Source: Thiotrichales bacterium | GTDB lineage: Bacteria; Pseudomonadota; Gammaproteobacteria; JAAZVR01 | Assembly: GCA_018623305.1 (NCBI GenBank) | Contig: JAAZVR010000002.1 | Location: 1 to 25,420 of the forward strand | Direction: 5' to 3' | DNA: 25,420 nt | In this document: positions 23,338 through 25,420 of the stretch, piece by piece | How the letters are laid out: each line of letters opens with the position of its first letter | Numbering within the stretch: the stretch's first letter is position 1 | Position numbers and translations under genes: made by a program | Notes under the pieces: generated by a model | Database searches by the model: none | What the model saw: only the letters and a program-made list of their open reading frames with translations | Told to the model about the DNA's origin: nothing

Positions 23338-25420
23338 AGCTCAAATTCTTCAGGTTCCACAGGAACATCTTCTGACAAGACACGCAATTCGTCGACCTTA
23401 GTAAACCCGCGCGGCAAGGCCACGCCGCGTTTGCCGCGTGAATTTTTGAACGCCTCCAAATCGTGTGAACTAAAGGTTAAAGTGCGCTTTCCGCATTGCA
23501 ATTGCAACGAATCCCCTTCATTCAAGACAGAAACTCCGACAACCGTTTCGCCGTCTTTATCTTTCACCGACATCAATTTAACGCCTTTCCCTCGACTTAA
23601 TTGCGGCATTTCCAGAGCACTAAACACCAACAAACGCCCTGCTGAACTGACTACAGCCAACAACTGATGTTCAAGATTATCAATCAAAATTGGCGCTTGA
23701 ATCTTCGCTTTTGGCGCAACATTCACCACCTGCTTACCACTTTTCGTTTTCGACATCATATCTTCATATTTCGTCACAAAACCATAGGAACGATCGGTAT
23801 ACATCAAATAATGTTGCACGGGCTTATCACATAAAACATACTGAACAGGCACGGTCGCCTCAACACTGACACGACCCGACAACGGCTCTCCTTGGCTTTT
23901 CGCAGACGGCAAGGTATGCGCCGCGACACTGAACACCTTACCCGAGGCATCCATAAACAGCGCCGTCTCGTTACTGCGCCCTTGTGCACTGGTCAAATAA
24001 GCATCGCCACTTTTATAGTTCAGCAAACTTGGATCAACCTGATGACCTTTCGCCGCACGTACCCAGCCTTTTTTAGAGACCACAACCGTCACAGGCTCGC
24101 TCGGCAACATATCTTCTTCGCTAATCGCTTGCGCCGCATCCGCTTCAATTAACTGTGAACGACGCTCATCGCCATAGTCTTTCGCAATGGCTTTTAATTC
24201 TTTTTTCATCAACGTTTTTTGGCGACGATCCGAACCTAGGAGTTTTTCTAATTGATCGCGCTCTTTTTCCAATTCGTTTTGTTCCGTTTGGATTTTAATT
24301 TCTTCCAACTTCGCTAATTGACGCAAACGAATCTCTAAAATCGCATCCGCTTGAATCTCCGATAAGCCAAAACGCGCCATCAATTCGGCTTTGGCATCGT
24401 CTTCTTCACGAATAATCTTAATCACTTCGTCGATATTCAGATACGCGATCATGAGGCCTTCAAGCAAATGCAATCGCGCCAGAACTTTATTCAAACGATA
24501 TTGCAAACGACGTTGCACCAATTGCTGACGATAATTCAACCATTCAGCCAGCATGGCTTTCAACGACTTCACTTGCGGGCGACCCGACAAATCGATCACA
24601 TTCATATTCACGCGATACGATTTTTCTAAATCCGTCGTGGCAAATAAATGTGACATCAAACGCTCGGTATCCACACGGCGACTTTTCGGAACGATCACCA
24701 AGCGAGTCGGATTTTCATGATCCGATTCATCACGAATATCATCCACCCACGCCAATTTTTTAGTGCGCATTTGCTGTGCGATTTGCTCAATCACCTTACT
24801 GCCCGAAACCTGATAAGGAAACGCGGTAATCACCAGCTCACCGTCTTGTTTTTCATATCGAGCGCGCGCCCGAATTTGCCCATGACCCGTTTCGTACATT
24901 TTTCGAATATCCGACGCTGGCGTGATGATATGTGCCTGTGTTGGAAAATCAGGTGCTGGAATCACCGACATCAATTCGTCCAGCTCGGTATTCGGCTTAT
25001 CCAGTAAAAGAATGCAAGCCTCAACCAACTCCGATAAATTATGCGGTGGAATATCCGTTGCCATACCGACAGCAATACCTGAAGCACCATTCAATAGAAT
25101 ATTCGGCACTCGTGCTGGCAGTAATGACGGCTCTCTTAAAGTGCCATCAAAATTCGGCACCCAATCAACCGTTCCCTGGCCCGTTTCAGACAACATCAAA
25201 TCAGCATAAGCGGACAATCGCGCCTCGGTATAACGCATCGCTGCAAAAGATTTAGGATCGTCTTGCGCACCCCAATTGCCTTGCCCATCAATAAAAGGAT
25301 AACGATACGAAAAATCTTGCGCCATTAGCACCATCGCTTCGTAGCAGGCGCTATCACCATGCGGGTGATATTTACCTAAAACATCACCGACCGTACGTGC
25401 AGATTTTTTATACTTTGCCG
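23331..25420 (-). CDS. parC: DNA topoisomerase IV subunit A, partial (N terminus beyond window edge)
   Basis: Breakage-reunion subunit of topoisomerase IV, which unlinks daughter chromosomes. About 695 codons are visible; the frame runs off the right edge without a start. The methionine at 25334 is internal, because the conserved quinolone-region sequence GKYHPHGDSACYEAMVLMAQ is encoded across it. The serine and glutamate of that region are the wild-type, drug-sensitive residues. The catalytic tyrosine is in AAMRYTEARLS (codon 25230-25232). The tower, a coiled-coil arm (EIKIQTEQNELEKERDQLEK) and the C-terminal blades with KSGKQVVNV and GRLLVFSALEMPQLSRGKG follow, which fit ParC rather than GyrA. 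Its stop overlaps the end of moeB by 7 bases. Confidence 0.95.
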   Translation of the reverse strand, partial: AKYKKSARTVGDVLGKYHPHGDSACYEAMVLMAQDFSYRYPFIDGQGNWGAQDDPKSFAAMRYTEARLSAYADLMLSETGQGTVDWVPNFDGTLREPSLLPARVPNILLNGASGIAVGMATDIPPHNLSELVEACILLLDKPNTELDELMSVIPAPDFPTQAHIITPASDIRKMYETGHGQIRARARYEKQDGELVITAFPYQVSGSKVIEQIAQQMRTKKLAWVDDIRDESDHENPTRLVIVPKSRRVDTERLMSHLFATTDLEKSYRVNMNVIDLSGRPQVKSLKAMLAEWLNYRQQLVQRRLQYRLNKVLARLHLLEGLMIAYLNIDEVIKIIREEDDAKAELMARFGLSEIQADAILEIRLRQLAKLEEIKIQTEQNELEKERDQLEKLLGSDRRQKTLMKKELKAIAKDYGDERRSQLIEADAAQAISEEDMLPSEPVTVVVSKKGWVRAAKGHQVDPSLLNYKSGDAYLTSAQGRSNETALFMDASGKVFSVAAHTLPSAKSQGEPLSGRVSVEATVPVQYVLCDKPVQHYLMYTDRSYGFVTKYEDMMSKTKSGKQVVNVAPKAKIQAPILIDNLEHQLLAVVSSAGRLLVFSALEMPQLSRGKGVKLMSVKDKDGETVVGVSVLNEGDSLQLQCGKRTLTFSSHDLEAFKNSRGKRGVALPRGFTKVDELRVLSEDVPVEPEEFELQ

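Noticed and set aside
25332..25334. ATG at 25334 as the parC start
   Set aside because: The conserved ParC sequence (GKYHPHGDSACYEAMV) continues upstream to the window edge, so this methionine is internal.
1..25420. Search for CRISPR arrays, insertion sequences, prophage genes, integrases or toxin-antitoxin pairs
   Set aside because: I saw no direct-repeat arrays, transposase or integrase motifs or phage proteins. The small protein at 13396-13548 resembles only the first helix of an antitoxin and has no toxin partner.

Overview
This window is chromosomal DNA from a gammaproteobacterium of moderate-to-low G+C content. The gene order (ychF-pth-rplY-prs-tRNA-Gln, TPR lipoprotein divergent from hemA-prfA-prmC, ponA-type PBP divergent from aroK-aroB) is typical of gammaproteobacteria. 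Protein style and codon use would fit the sulfur-oxidising Thiomicrospira/Hydrogenovibrio relatives, but I cannot prove the genus. Coding density is very high, with many 1-, 4- or 14-base gene overlaps. I saw no insertion sequence, prophage, CRISPR array or origin.

Region 1 (1-4995): aroB (cut by the left edge) and aroK read leftwards. Divergent from them are a class A penicillin-binding protein, a fructosamine-kinase-family protein and adenylate kinase, ending in a UUCG-loop terminator. The pilMNOPQ genes that often separate ponA from aroK are not here.

Region 2 (5040-13550) is a cobalamin (vitamin B12) island built from two converging operons. The rightward arm starts with a compact cobalamin riboswitch and carries btuB, cobQ, a dual-specificity-type phosphatase of unknown role, cobO and a btuF-like binding protein. 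The leftward arm carries a 50-residue small protein (unrecognised), cobC, cobU, cobT and cobS. The two arms overlap tail-to-tail by 73 bases. Together they import corrinoid, adenosylate it, amidate it and attach the lower ligand. The transporter core (btuCD) and cbiB/cobD are not in the window.

Region 3 (13600-14360): a CheY-like receiver gene broken by one in-frame ochre codon, an A+T-rich stretch with a palindrome and a relic-like open frame, then elongator tRNA-Met with its own promoter and terminator.

Region 4 (14360-19014), leftwards: ychF, pth, rplY, prs, tRNA-Gln and a TPR lipoprotein. There are intrinsic terminators between prs and rplY and between rplY and pth. lolB and ispE, often found between the TPR gene and tRNA-Gln, are absent here.

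Region 5 (19101-25420): hemA, prfA, a small cupin, prmC and moeB read rightwards and run into parC (leftwards, cut by the right edge) with a 7-base overlap.

The least expected signal is not a gene. The 8-base palindrome AAGGCCTT occurs 12 times by hand count, where about 0.4 would be expected from base composition. It falls in two different reading frames and in genes on both strands, which points to a DNA-level constraint.
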